NCBI GenBank assembly: GCA_023664185.1
Contig: JAMPGA010000001.1
Location: forward strand, 116,209-180,208
Direction of reading: 5' to 3'
Length of the DNA stretch: 64,000 nucleotides
From: Muribaculaceae bacterium
GTDB taxonomy: Bacteria; Bacteroidota; Bacteroidia; Bacteroidales; Muribaculaceae
Shown in pieces: positions 36,201-43,658 of this stretch (within the stretch, counting starts at the first letter, position 1; each line of letters starts with the position of its first letter). The translations under genes were made by a program, and so were the position numbers. The notes beneath the pieces were generated by a model that was not told where the DNA came from, searched no databases, and saw only the letters and a program-made list of their open reading frames with translations.

Positions 36201-36809
36201 GCGACGTATAGTGTTCACCTTGTCCCAGTCCACCAGCGGTTTCATCTCGCCGTAGTCTATCACATCGATGCTGTCCATCTCGCTCGATGTGCGCCAGCCG
36301 TCGAAGAAGTGGAGCACCGGCAGGCTACCGTCGATGGCTGCCAGGTGAGCCACGAGAGCCAGATCCATAGTCTCCTGCACGGAGGCCGACACCAGCATGG
36401 TGAAGCCTGTGGCGCGACAGGCCATGACATCCTGATGGTCGCCGAAAATAGAAAGTGCATGAGTGGCCAGCGACCTGCACCCTACGTGAAACACCACGGG
36501 GAGCTGCTCACCGGCTATCTTATACATGTTCGGGATCATCAGCATCAGACCCTGCGAGGCAGTGAACGTAGTGGCAAGCGCTCCGGCAGCAGCAGCACCA
36601 TGAACGGCACCGGCGGCTCCGAGCTCGCTCTCCATCTCTCTTACCTCCATGGCCTGCCCCATGAGGTTGAGGCGTCCCTGCAGCCCCCACTTCTGAGCCG
36701 TCTGACCCATTGAGGCTATAGGAGTGATGGGATATATGGTGGCCACATCGCTCAGCGCATATGCCACATGGGCCGCGGCTGTGCAGCCGTCAAGAATAGA
36801 CTTTTTCAT
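33204..36809 (-). CDS. nifJ: Pyruvate:ferredoxin (flavodoxin) oxidoreductase
   Basis: 1201 residues, the single-chain PFOR length. Domains in order: the N-terminal pyrimidine-binding domain ([17 protein letters not shown]), the gamma domain, a two-cluster ferredoxin insert ([12 protein letters not shown] and [12 protein letters not shown]) and the TPP-binding C-terminal domain ([13 protein letters not shown], then [20 protein letters not shown]). It oxidises pyruvate with CoA to acetyl-CoA and CO2, reducing ferredoxin. It lies downstream of the oxalate cluster on the same strand but behind a terminator-like stem, so it is probably separately expressed. A relative of this superfamily, oxalate oxidoreductase, is multi-subunit; this protein looks like ordinary PFOR. 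Confidence 0.96.
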   Translation of the reverse strand: [1201 protein letters not shown]

Positions 36810-36832
36810 AGAGCGTGTCTAAAAAAGCAAAT

Positions 36833-36875
36833 AAGGATATGCCGGGATGAGGTTGAGCCATCCCTGCATATCCTT
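36833..36875 (-). terminator. Terminator between the AEC transporter and PFOR genes
   Basis: AAGGATATGCCGGGATG (36833-36849) pairs with CATCCCTGCATATCCTT (36859-36875) with one mismatch. On the minus strand it is followed by ATTTGCTTTTTTAG, giving a T-rich tail. It marks the likely end of the frc-oxc-AEC transcript. Confidence 0.75.
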
Positions 36876-36892
36876 TACCACATGTTAAGTTA

Positions 36893-37858
36893 TCAGAATG
36901 CTTTCAGACACAAATCCGTAATCCATATCCACAAGGGGCAGAAACCCACAAATAGGATCACCGAGAGCGTCAGCGACGAGGTGCCGGTGGCAACATACAC
37001 ATCATACTCGTCGGCAATGATAATGCCTGAGAAGGCCGGCGGAAGTGCACAGGCCACAACGAGCATCTTGAGATTGAGGGGATCCATCTTGAAGACCAGA
37101 CCCAGGATAAGAACCACTGCGGGCATGAACACCATCTTGAGGATGGAGCCCAGGATGGCCTGCCAGTTGATGGAGACTTTGACTGCCGAAAGTGTGATAC
37201 CGGCCGAGAAGACCGCCAGTGAGGCGTTGGCACCCTTGATAAGGTCAAATGAAGGGCTTGCCCACTTTGGCCAAGGTATACCGACGAGCACCCAGATCAC
37301 TGCGAGGATAGGTGCCCAGGCCACAGGCTGCTCCAGCGCGTGGAGCACAGCCTGGAAACCTCCGTCGCCTTTGCTCGAACCGGGTTTCTGCTTCTCGAGA
37401 GAGGCGTTCATGAGCGAAAGGCCCACGGGAATGCCGACGGCGTTGACCACGATACTGACGATGGCCACCACGAGAGCCACGGCGGGAGTGGTGCCGAATA
37501 TAGGCTCAAGCACGGCAAATCCGAGGAAGCCGATGGTGGGCGAGCCGCTGATAAGGGCTGAGACGGCGGCGTCGGCACCGGTGTTGCTCTTGAATATGCG
37601 GAATACGTAGTAGACCACCATGAAGCAGAACATAATGCCGAACAGTGAGATGAGCGACAGTTTGATATCGTGTGCAAGCATCTCGCGTGTGGACTGTGCG
37701 ATTGAGACGAAAAGCGCAGCAGGAAGGGCGTAGTCGAGCACTACCTTATTGAACATCTTGGCATCATCACCCGAGAATATGCCACATTTTCCGGAGAAGA
37801 AACCGGCCAACATGACCACGATAATCGGGACTATCGCGAATAGAATGATGTGAGACAT
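36893..37858 (-). CDS. AEC-family transporter (YfdV-like), candidate oxalate/formate carrier
   Basis: 321 residues, highly hydrophobic, with about ten predicted membrane helices in two halves (MSHIILFAIVPIIVVMLAGFF at the start; SSLTLSVILFVGFCPLWIWI at the end). It belongs to the auxin efflux carrier family, whose members move organic anions. E. coli YfdV is in the same family and stands in the same place, after frc (yfdW) and oxc (yfdU). The inferred job is oxalate import, perhaps in exchange for formate, because no OxlT-type antiporter is present. That substrate is inference; the family is clear. It ends at a terminator-like stem. Confidence 0.88.
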   Translation of the reverse strand: MSHIILFAIVPIIVVMLAGFFSGKCGIFSGDDAKMFNKVVLDYALPAALFVSIAQSTREMLAHDIKLSLISLFGIMFCFMVVYYVFRIFKSNTGADAAVSALISGSPTIGFLGFAVLEPIFGTTPAVALVVAIVSIVVNAVGIPVGLSLMNASLEKQKPGSSKGDGGFQAVLHALEQPVAWAPILAVIWVLVGIPWPKWASPSFDLIKGANASLAVFSAGITLSAVKVSINWQAILGSILKMVFMPAVVLILGLVFKMDPLNLKMLVVACALPPAFSGIIIADEYDVYVATGTSSLTLSVILFVGFCPLWIWITDLCLKAF

Positions 37859-37908
37859 GAGGGAAGTTTTTTAAATTGGAATTGATGATATCTGTCGGGG
37901 ATATGGAG

Positions 37909-37942
37909 AGTGGGGGGTGGAGGTGTATGCCCATCCCCCACT
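37909..37942 (-). other. Intergenic stem between oxc and the AEC gene
   Basis: AGTGGGGG (37909-37916) pairs perfectly with CCCCCACT (37935-37942). No T-tract follows on the minus strand, so it looks more like a processing or stability element than a terminator. Confidence 0.45.
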
Positions 37943-37947
37943 GTCTC

Positions 37948-39687
37948 TTAAACCGTGATCTGCTGCAGAGGAGCAGGATTCAGATAGCCGATGTGGCCCG
38001 ATTCTTTACCCGAGTCGGCTGCCAGCTGCACATCGATGATGCAAGGCTTCTTTGAAGCGATGCTCTCGGTGAGGGCCTTCTGGAGCTCTTCGGGGGTCTC
38101 CACATAGTAGGCCTGAGCGCCGAATGCCTCGCCGAGCTTGTCATAGCGGGCGCGGATGTCGAGGGTGGTCGGGGCGGGGTCTGTGGTCTTGTCCATGGGA
38201 ACACCGATGCCGTTGTAGATACCACCGTTGTTGAAGATGATGACGGTGACGGGGAGTTTGAAGCGGCAGGCGGTCTCGAAGTCCATGCCTGAGAATCCGA
38301 ATGCCGAGTCGCCCTCGAGAGCCACTACGCTCTTGCCTGTCGAAACAGCGGCTCCGACCATCGAACCCATGCCCATGCCCATGATGGCCCAAGTGGCGCA
38401 GTCAACACGGTGGCGCGGGAGCGACATGTTGATGGCATCGCGGGCGTCGTCGAGGGTATTGGCACCTTCGTTGACGAAGATTACGTCGGGGTTGCTCTCC
38501 AGGATAGGTTTGATAACGCCGAGGGCTGTCCAGTGGTGCATAGGGATCATGCTCTTGGTCTCCTCGAGGCGTGCGGCAAACTTGGCATCCTTAGTCTTTG
38601 TCTCGGCCTGGAGTGATGTGATCCACTGCGGATCGGCTGCAATAGTCTTGCCTTCGAGGGCAGCGAGAATGGCATCCATCGACAGTCCCATATCGCCCAC
38701 GACGGGAGCGGCGATGGGACGGTTGACATCCATCTCCTGGGGCTCCACATCAAGCTGAATAAACTTGATGCCGGCGTTCCATTTGCCTTTGCCGAATGAG
38801 AGCATCCAGTTGAGTCGGGCGCCGATTATCATGACAACGTCGGCCTGCTCCATGATGGTGGAGCGGCACGAAAGGGCGCTGTAAGGACCGGCATCGGGCA
38901 TGATGCCCTTGGCCATCGACATGGGGAGATAGGGTATCTTGTAGGTCTCGACGAGTTTCTTGATCTTGTCCTCGAGGCGGGCATATGCGGCGCCCTTGCC
39001 AAGCAGTATGGCAGGACGTTTGGCCGAGGTGAGGATATCGACTGCACGCTTCACTGCATCGGCGTTGGGTGCTACGGGTGTATAGAGGTCAACGGGCTCG
39101 TAGAAGAGCTTTTCGGCCTCTGAAGCATCCATAATCTCGCCCAGTGCGGGGGTGGTCATATCGATATATACGCCACCGGGACGGCCTGAAACGGCTGCAC
39201 GGTAGGCTCTGTTGACGGCCGAGGGGATATCCTTGGCATGCGAGCAGCGGAACACGGCCTTTACCAGAGGCTTGGCGGTGTTAAACTGGTCGAGTTGCTC
39301 GTAGGTGCCCATGTTCATGTCGACCATGGTGGGGTCTGAGGCACCCGAAATCTGTATCATCGGGTAGCAGTTGACGGTGGCGTTGGTGGTGGCGGTAAGG
39401 CCGTTCATGAAACCGAGCGACGACACGGTCATCAGCACACCGGGCTTGCCGGTGAGATAGCCATCGGTGGCGGCGGCCATGCCGGCCTGCTGCTCATGAC
39501 GGAATCCGACAAACTTTATGCCCTGACCCTGGATGAGATAGGCAGCCTCAGTGATAGGTATGCCCACAAGGCCATAGACGGTCTCAATGCCCACATTTTT
39601 AAGCGCACGGGCCAATATATACATGCCGGTGACCTGCTCGGGGAAGTGAGGGGCAGCCGGAGTAACGGGAGTGGTTGTTGTAGCCAT
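37948..39687 (-). CDS. oxc: Oxalyl-CoA decarboxylase
   Basis: 579 residues, close to the ~565 of known enzymes. A TPP-dependent decarboxylase: the activating Glu is in FRHEQQAGMAAA (Glu65), the Mg-TPP motif is in GDSAFGFSGMDFETACRFKL...NNGG, and the C-terminus carries the CoA-site region (HIGYLNP). The product converts oxalyl-CoA to formyl-CoA and CO2, consuming a proton. The neighbour frc supplies oxalyl-CoA, which separates this from acetolactate-synthase-type relatives. It lies 162 nt after frc, across a structured intergenic region. Confidence 0.95.
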   Translation of the reverse strand: MATTTTPVTPAAPHFPEQVTGMYILARALKNVGIETVYGLVGIPITEAAYLIQGQGIKFVGFRHEQQAGMAAATDGYLTGKPGVLMTVSSLGFMNGLTATTNATVNCYPMIQISGASDPTMVDMNMGTYEQLDQFNTAKPLVKAVFRCSHAKDIPSAVNRAYRAAVSGRPGGVYIDMTTPALGEIMDASEAEKLFYEPVDLYTPVAPNADAVKRAVDILTSAKRPAILLGKGAAYARLEDKIKKLVETYKIPYLPMSMAKGIMPDAGPYSALSCRSTIMEQADVVMIIGARLNWMLSFGKGKWNAGIKFIQLDVEPQEMDVNRPIAAPVVGDMGLSMDAILAALEGKTIAADPQWITSLQAETKTKDAKFAARLEETKSMIPMHHWTALGVIKPILESNPDVIFVNEGANTLDDARDAINMSLPRHRVDCATWAIMGMGMGSMVGAAVSTGKSVVALEGDSAFGFSGMDFETACRFKLPVTVIIFNNGGIYNGIGVPMDKTTDPAPTTLDIRARYDKLGEAFGAQAYYVETPEELQKALTESIASKKPCIIDVQLAADSGKESGHIGYLNPAPLQQITV

Positions 39688-39740
39688 GATGTGGAAAGAA
39701 AGTTGATTGTGAGTAGAATTGATGATAACTTAATGTGAAA

Positions 39741-39796
39741 GGGGACAACCTCCAATCGGAATCTTTGGATACAAAGACAATTGGAAAATTGTCCCC
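39741..39796 (-). other. Three-tier stem-loop between frc and oxc
   Basis: GGGGACAA (39741-39748) / TTGTCCCC (39789-39796), CCAAT (39752-39756) / ATTGG (39780-39784) and TCTTTG (39762-39767) / CAAAGA (39772-39777) nest into one long interrupted hairpin in the 162-nt gap. The minus-strand tail is only TTTCAC, so attenuation, processing or 3'-end protection of frc are all possible. Confidence 0.55.
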
Positions 39797-39849
39797 TCTT
39801 GTACTTATACCTCGATAGAGTGTTGATTCGTGTCAGTGCTTACCGCCTG

Positions 39850-41160
39850 CTATTTGGCGGGTTTAGGCATAGGTTCGGTGGTGCCGTTTTTGGCAAACGA
39901 TGCTATCTGCTCGTCGGTATAGCCGTAGGCCTTGAGGATCTCGGTGGTGTTACCGCCAAGCTCGGGAGCCGGACCGTAGACAGGCTGATAGTTAGACATG
40001 GTGAAGGGGACACCGACGGTGACAAACTCGCCGATCTCGCCGCCCTGATTGATGCGCACCAGGGTGTTGCCGTCATAGAGGCTCTCGTCGGTCATGATCT
40101 CCTTAGTGGAGAGCACAGGACCTACAGGCACACCGGCCTTGCCGAGGATCTCGGTAACCTCATATTTGGTCTTGTCGGCAGTCCACTCGCCGATTCTCTT
40201 GTAGATGGCCGGTTTGTTGCGGTCGCGGGCATCGGCGGTGTTGAAGTCGGGGTTGGTGAGCCAGTCCTGGAAACCAACGGCGTTGCAGAAGAGCTCGAAG
40301 TCTTTGGCACCACGCTGCAGGATGATGTAGACGTAGTTGTTGGCATCGAGTTCGGAGTCATAGCCACCGGCAGGTTTACATTTGTAGGTCCAGCCGAGCA
40401 CGCCGCCACCCTCGATGTTGCCGGCACGAGGCACGCAGTCGCCAAACTTCTGGTCGGGGTACTGTGGGAACTGTGACAGATAGCCGATCTTGTCGAGTGT
40501 GAGCTGATCACGTGTCTTGATACGGCAGAGGTTGAGGCAAGCATTGTGCATAGACTGATAAACGAAGCAGCCCTCGCCGGTCTTCTCGCGCTGCACGAGA
40601 GCAGCCAGGATACCGATGGCCAGGTGCATACCGGTGTTTGAGTCGCCCAGTGCGGCGCCACTCTGAGTAGGGATGTTGTAGTCGCCGTCATACCAACCGG
40701 TGGTCGAGGCGGCAGCTGCGGTGACCTGAGCCACGGGTTCGTAGGCCTTCAGATTGGCATACTTGGAGGATACGGGAAATCCCTTGATTGTGCCGTAGAT
40801 ACACTTGGGGTTGAGCTTGTGAACCACATCCCAGCTGAATCCCAGCTTGTCCATGGCACCCGGGTGGAGGTTCTCGATGAAGATATCGGCCGTCTGGATC
40901 AGTTTGGTCAGGATGGCCTTACCATCGGGGGTCTTGGCATCGAGGGTCAGCGACTTCTTATTTGAGTTGAGCTGCAGGTAGTAGTAGCTGGGCAGATCAG
41001 GGTTGAACTGGAGTTCCTTACGTGTGGCATCGCCCACGCCCGGGCGTTCTATTTTGATGACGTCTGCACCCAGCCAAGCCAAAAGCTGAGTACATGACGG
41101 ACCTGACTGGACTTCGGTGAAGTCGATGATTTTGATTCCCTGGAGAGGAGCAGTGTTCAT
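39850..41160 (-). CDS. frc: Formyl-CoA:oxalate CoA-transferase
   Basis: 436 residues, a class III CoA-transferase. The catalytic Asp is in SGAALGDSNTGMHLAIGILA (Asp173, matching Asp169 of the Oxalobacter enzyme). The glycine loop region RAGNIEGGGVLGWTYKC closely resembles the Oxalobacter RAGN-GGGG-PGW segment. It passes CoA from formyl-CoA to oxalate, giving oxalyl-CoA and formate, and works in a cycle with Oxc. It is the first gene of the cluster and divergent from the recombinase gene. No exact TAnnTTTG box is visible upstream, so expression may need an activator. Confidence 0.95.
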   Translation of the reverse strand: MNTAPLQGIKIIDFTEVQSGPSCTQLLAWLGADVIKIERPGVGDATRKELQFNPDLPSYYYLQLNSNKKSLTLDAKTPDGKAILTKLIQTADIFIENLHPGAMDKLGFSWDVVHKLNPKCIYGTIKGFPVSSKYANLKAYEPVAQVTAAAASTTGWYDGDYNIPTQSGAALGDSNTGMHLAIGILAALVQREKTGEGCFVYQSMHNACLNLCRIKTRDQLTLDKIGYLSQFPQYPDQKFGDCVPRAGNIEGGGVLGWTYKCKPAGGYDSELDANNYVYIILQRGAKDFELFCNAVGFQDWLTNPDFNTADARDRNKPAIYKRIGEWTADKTKYEVTEILGKAGVPVGPVLSTKEIMTDESLYDGNTLVRINQGGEIGEFVTVGVPFTMSNYQPVYGPAPELGGNTTEILKAYGYTDEQIASFAKNGTTEPMPKPAK

Positions 41161-41233
41161 AGTCGTGTAAATTTTGTTTTTATGTCGGCTCGCTGCAATA
41201 GGCTGTAGGAGAGCGGACGGAATTATTGATCTC

Positions 41234-41250
41234 TTATTCTAATTAGATAA
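41234..41250. promoter_or_regulatory. Palindrome in the frc/recombinase divergent interval
   Basis: TCTAATTAGA (41238-41247) is a perfect palindrome bracketed by TTA and TAA. It lies 78-87 nt before frc, where a regulator of the oxalate genes could bind. AT-rich palindromes arise by chance, so this is weak. Nothing else recognisable lies in 41161-41350. Confidence 0.3.
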
Positions 41251-41353
41251 CATTCACATCCGAAAAAAGTTCTGTACAAAACTCATAATATTACATACAC
41301 CTTAATATATAAAAGATATCAATCCGGTAGGATGTGTTATAAAACATATATCA

Positions 41354-41389
41354 TTTGTTTGCATTTTTCATGGTTAACTTCTAATTTCG
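41354..41389 (+). promoter_or_regulatory. Promoter for the tyrosine recombinase gene
   Basis: TTTG repeated at 41354-41357 and 41358-41361; the second is 20 nt from TAATTTCG (41382-41389), one mismatch from TAnnTTTG. The predicted start falls at or next to the ATG at 41395, so the transcript may be leaderless. Confidence 0.45.
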
Positions 41390-41394
41390 CGATT

Positions 41395-42339
41395 ATGAAG
41401 CCGATGACATACATAGAAAAATTCATGGCCTACATAAAGCATGAACTTGGCTACTCGCCCCGCACCCAAGAGGCATATGAGTCAGACCTGAGACACTGGG
41501 CTCAATTTGCCACCGGCGGTCATCCCGAAGAGCTTGACGCCATGAGCATGAGTGTGGGCGACCTCCGACTGTGGGTGGCCGATATGGCTCGGCGCGGTGT
41601 GTCGCCACGCACTGTGAGGCGCAAAATCTCAACCCTCAGAGCATTCTATCGCTATCTGATGAAGCATCACGGCCTGGCCAAATCGCCGGCCGCACAGCTC
41701 ACCATGCCGCGAGTGTCAAAGGATATCCCTATTTATGTGAGGCAGGCCGAGACGGAGGCCATACTGGACAGTCCCGTGGCAGACGACGACTTCAACGCCG
41801 TGAGAGACAGGCTCATACTCGATATATTCTACACCACCGGCATTCGCTGCAGCGAGCTGATGGCGCTGCGCGATGCCGATGTAGACACCGCCCGAGGTGA
41901 ACTAAAAGTGGTGGGTAAGCGTAATAAAGAAAGAGTGATCCCTTTCGGGCCGGAGCTCTCCGAGGCCATCGACAGCTACCGGCGTCTGCGCGACTCAAAC
42001 CCGCAAACCGCCATTAGCACCGCCGACCCCACGGCTCCACTGCTCGTAAAGCAAGACGGTCAGCAATTGTACAGAAAAATGGTTTACAACGTGGTGCATA
42101 CACAACTCACTGAAGGCGGGGCACATGCCGCAAGGCTGAGCCCACACGTGCTGCGACACTCCTGTGCCACAGATCTGCTCAACGCCGGAGCCCCCCTGGC
42201 ATCGGTGCAGCAACTGCTGGGCCATGCCTCACTCACATCAACACAGGTCTACACCCATGTGACCTACAAAGATCTGAAAAACAACTATCAACTTGCACAC
42301 CCCCGTGCACAAAAAAAAGGAGGACACTATGGAAATTAA
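41395..42339 (+). CDS. Site-specific tyrosine recombinase (XerC/XerD type)
   Basis: 314 residues from the ATG at 41395 (MKPMTYIEKFMAYIKHELGY); a second ATG at 41404 is also possible. The N-terminal SAM-like DNA-binding domain (about 1-90) precedes the catalytic domain with TTGIRCSELMALRD (Arg), SPHVLRHSCATDLL (His-x-x-Arg) and QLLGHASLTSTQVYTHV (His and nucleophile Tyr). The Xer pair resolves chromosome dimers at dif. No integrated element, attachment duplication or excisionase is nearby, and hpf follows directly with an 11-nt overlap, so a housekeeping Xer role is more likely than phage integration. Confidence 0.92.
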   Translation: MKPMTYIEKFMAYIKHELGYSPRTQEAYESDLRHWAQFATGGHPEELDAMSMSVGDLRLWVADMARRGVSPRTVRRKISTLRAFYRYLMKHHGLAKSPAAQLTMPRVSKDIPIYVRQAETEAILDSPVADDDFNAVRDRLILDIFYTTGIRCSELMALRDADVDTARGELKVVGKRNKERVIPFGPELSEAIDSYRRLRDSNPQTAISTADPTAPLLVKQDGQQLYRKMVYNVVHTQLTEGGAHAARLSPHVLRHSCATDLLNAGAPLASVQQLLGHASLTSTQVYTHVTYKDLKNNYQLAHPRAQKKGGHYGN

Positions 42340-42625
42340 CATTAAGGCTATCCATTTCGACATCACAGAGAAACTCACCGCCTTCATCAACAAGAAGGTC
42401 GACAAACTCGTCCGCCGCTTCCCGGCCATCACGGCTGTCGACGTCTCCCTCAAGGTTGTAAAACCCGAAACCTCGCTCAACAAGCAGGCCATGATCCTGC
42501 TCGACGTGCCTGAGCGCGAAGAGCTCGTGGCCGACAAAACAGCCGACACCTTCGAGGAGGCTATAGACCTCTGCCTCGAGGCCCTGGAGAAACAACTCGA
42601 AAAAATCAAAAATAAATGTAAGTAA
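42329..42625 (+). CDS. hpf: Ribosome hibernation promoting factor (HPF/RaiA family)
   Basis: 98 residues from the ATG at 42329, preceded by a clear AAAGGAGG ribosome-binding site (42317-42324), unusual in this window; the upstream in-frame ATG at 42293 lies inside the recombinase gene without such a site. The short HPF fold begins MEINIKAIHFDITEKLTAFI and has KVDKLVRRFPAI, then a coiled C-terminal helix. It binds the 30S decoding region and inactivates ribosomes in stationary phase. It overlaps the recombinase stop by 11 nt. Confidence 0.93.
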   Translation: MEINIKAIHFDITEKLTAFINKKVDKLVRRFPAITAVDVSLKVVKPETSLNKQAMILLDVPEREELVADKTADTFEEAIDLCLEALEKQLEKIKNKCK

Positions 42626-42650
42626 GACCACCAGCACCCCATCTCGATAG

Positions 42651-42815
42651 ACCGCCTCGCAGAGGCGAAATAATCAAAGCCCCAGGCCAAGGCCTGGGGC
42701 TTTGATTATAAATTATATACGATCTCTCCGAGGCCGTTTCGCATGACTTCATTCTGACCCCACACCAAGATGGTGGGAGCTATAATTATTTTCATCTATG
42801 CGAGGTTCTGTCCCT
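42651..42815. repeat. MITE-like palindromic element A
   Basis: CGCCTC-GCA-GAGGCG (42653-42667) precedes a perfect 19-bp palindrome, ATAATCAAAGCCCCAGGCC (42670-42688) / GGCCTGGGGCTTTGATTAT (42691-42709) with a 2-nt loop. TCTCTCCGAGGCCGT (42723-42737) follows, then a decayed unit CCACACC..GGTGGGAGC (42760-42780) and GCGAGGTTCTGTCC. The order of modules matches element B at 44.5 kb, so the two are diverged copies of one family. The right terminal repeat is degenerate. Confidence 0.75.
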
Positions 42816-43121
42816 CCATACTTCGGCACATTGTTGTTTTGAGGTCACGACCCTTAAATGTTAAAATATAGGCCGATTAAATTACAATATTTTACATATT
42901 TTTACATTGAAAATTAAGTGTGAAAATTGGTTTTGTTTTTTTAGAATAATTTTGCATTAGAGTGCATACAGTTATTAATCAATAATTTGCGCATTTAAAA
43001 AGCGCAAAATTGGGCTCTATATATAAAGGTGAGCTGGGAAAAGTTTGTCTAAAAGGCTCAAAATGATTAAATTTGAGACATAGAAATTTCAATTCTAAAC
43101 AAAAGTTAAAATAAAGCTTTT
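42816..43121. other. AT-rich leader region upstream of ndk
   Basis: No gene is visible. It contains a -7 type box TAATTTTG (42947-42954) without a well-spaced TTTG, and a 7-bp stem TTTGCGC (42986-42992) / GCGCAAA (43002-43008). The predicted ndk leader would be about 160 nt, long for this window, and could carry regulation. Confidence 0.45.
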
Positions 43122-43580
43122 ATGGAACAGACATTAGTCATATTCAAGCCATCAGCCGTCAACAGGGCGCTGGTCGGAGCGGTGTTGAGCCGTTTTGAGC
43201 AGAAAGGCCTTGTAATAGCAGGAATGAAGATGATGCAACTCTCCGAAGGTCTGTTGCGCGAGCATTACGCCCATCTTGTAGATAAACCCTTCTTCCCCAC
43301 CCTGGCCGCATCGATGATGGCCTCGCCCGTCATAGTGATGTTGCTCAGGGGCGTGGATGCCATCAATGTGGTGCGCCTCATGACCGGCGCCACCAACGGT
43401 CGCCAGGCCGCGCCCGGCACCATCCGCGGCGACTATGCAATGTCCAATCAGGAGAACATCATCCACGCCTCATCGTCGGCTGAAGACGCCGAGGCCGAGA
43501 TAAAACGCTTCTTCCTCCCCTCCGAAATTTTTGACTACTCTCTCGCCACGGCAAAATTTGTCAACGGCCCTCTCGAATAA
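43122..43580 (+). CDS. ndk: Nucleoside diphosphate kinase
   Basis: 152 residues. The phosphate-accepting His115 is in NQENIIHASSS, and the conserved start TLVIFKPSAVNRALVG and nucleotide-site NGRQAAPGTIRGDYA are present. It equalises nucleoside triphosphate pools by transferring the gamma phosphate from ATP. The usual NIIHGSDS is changed to NIIHASSS, a mild variation. The long AT-rich leader is noted separately; the M23 gene follows after 78 nt. Confidence 0.95.
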   Translation: MEQTLVIFKPSAVNRALVGAVLSRFEQKGLVIAGMKMMQLSEGLLREHYAHLVDKPFFPTLAASMMASPVIVMLLRGVDAINVVRLMTGATNGRQAAPGTIRGDYAMSNQENIIHASSSAEDAEAEIKRFFLPSEIFDYSLATAKFVNGPLE

Positions 43581-43658
43581 TCAATTCATAAAGCTCTCCC
43601 GCCGTAATCATCAATCCCCTCCCCAATCAATCGCTCCTCTTGCCGAAATCTCAGTAAA

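Noticed and set aside
33204..36809. PFOR-type gene considered as an oxalate oxidoreductase
   Set aside because: Single-chain 1201-residue architecture with the normal PFOR domain order; the known oxalate enzyme is multi-subunit.
41395..42339. Tyrosine recombinase considered as a phage or integrative-element integrase
   Set aside because: No att duplication, excisionase, relaxase or phage gene is nearby; the gene overlaps hpf and has the Xer-type size.
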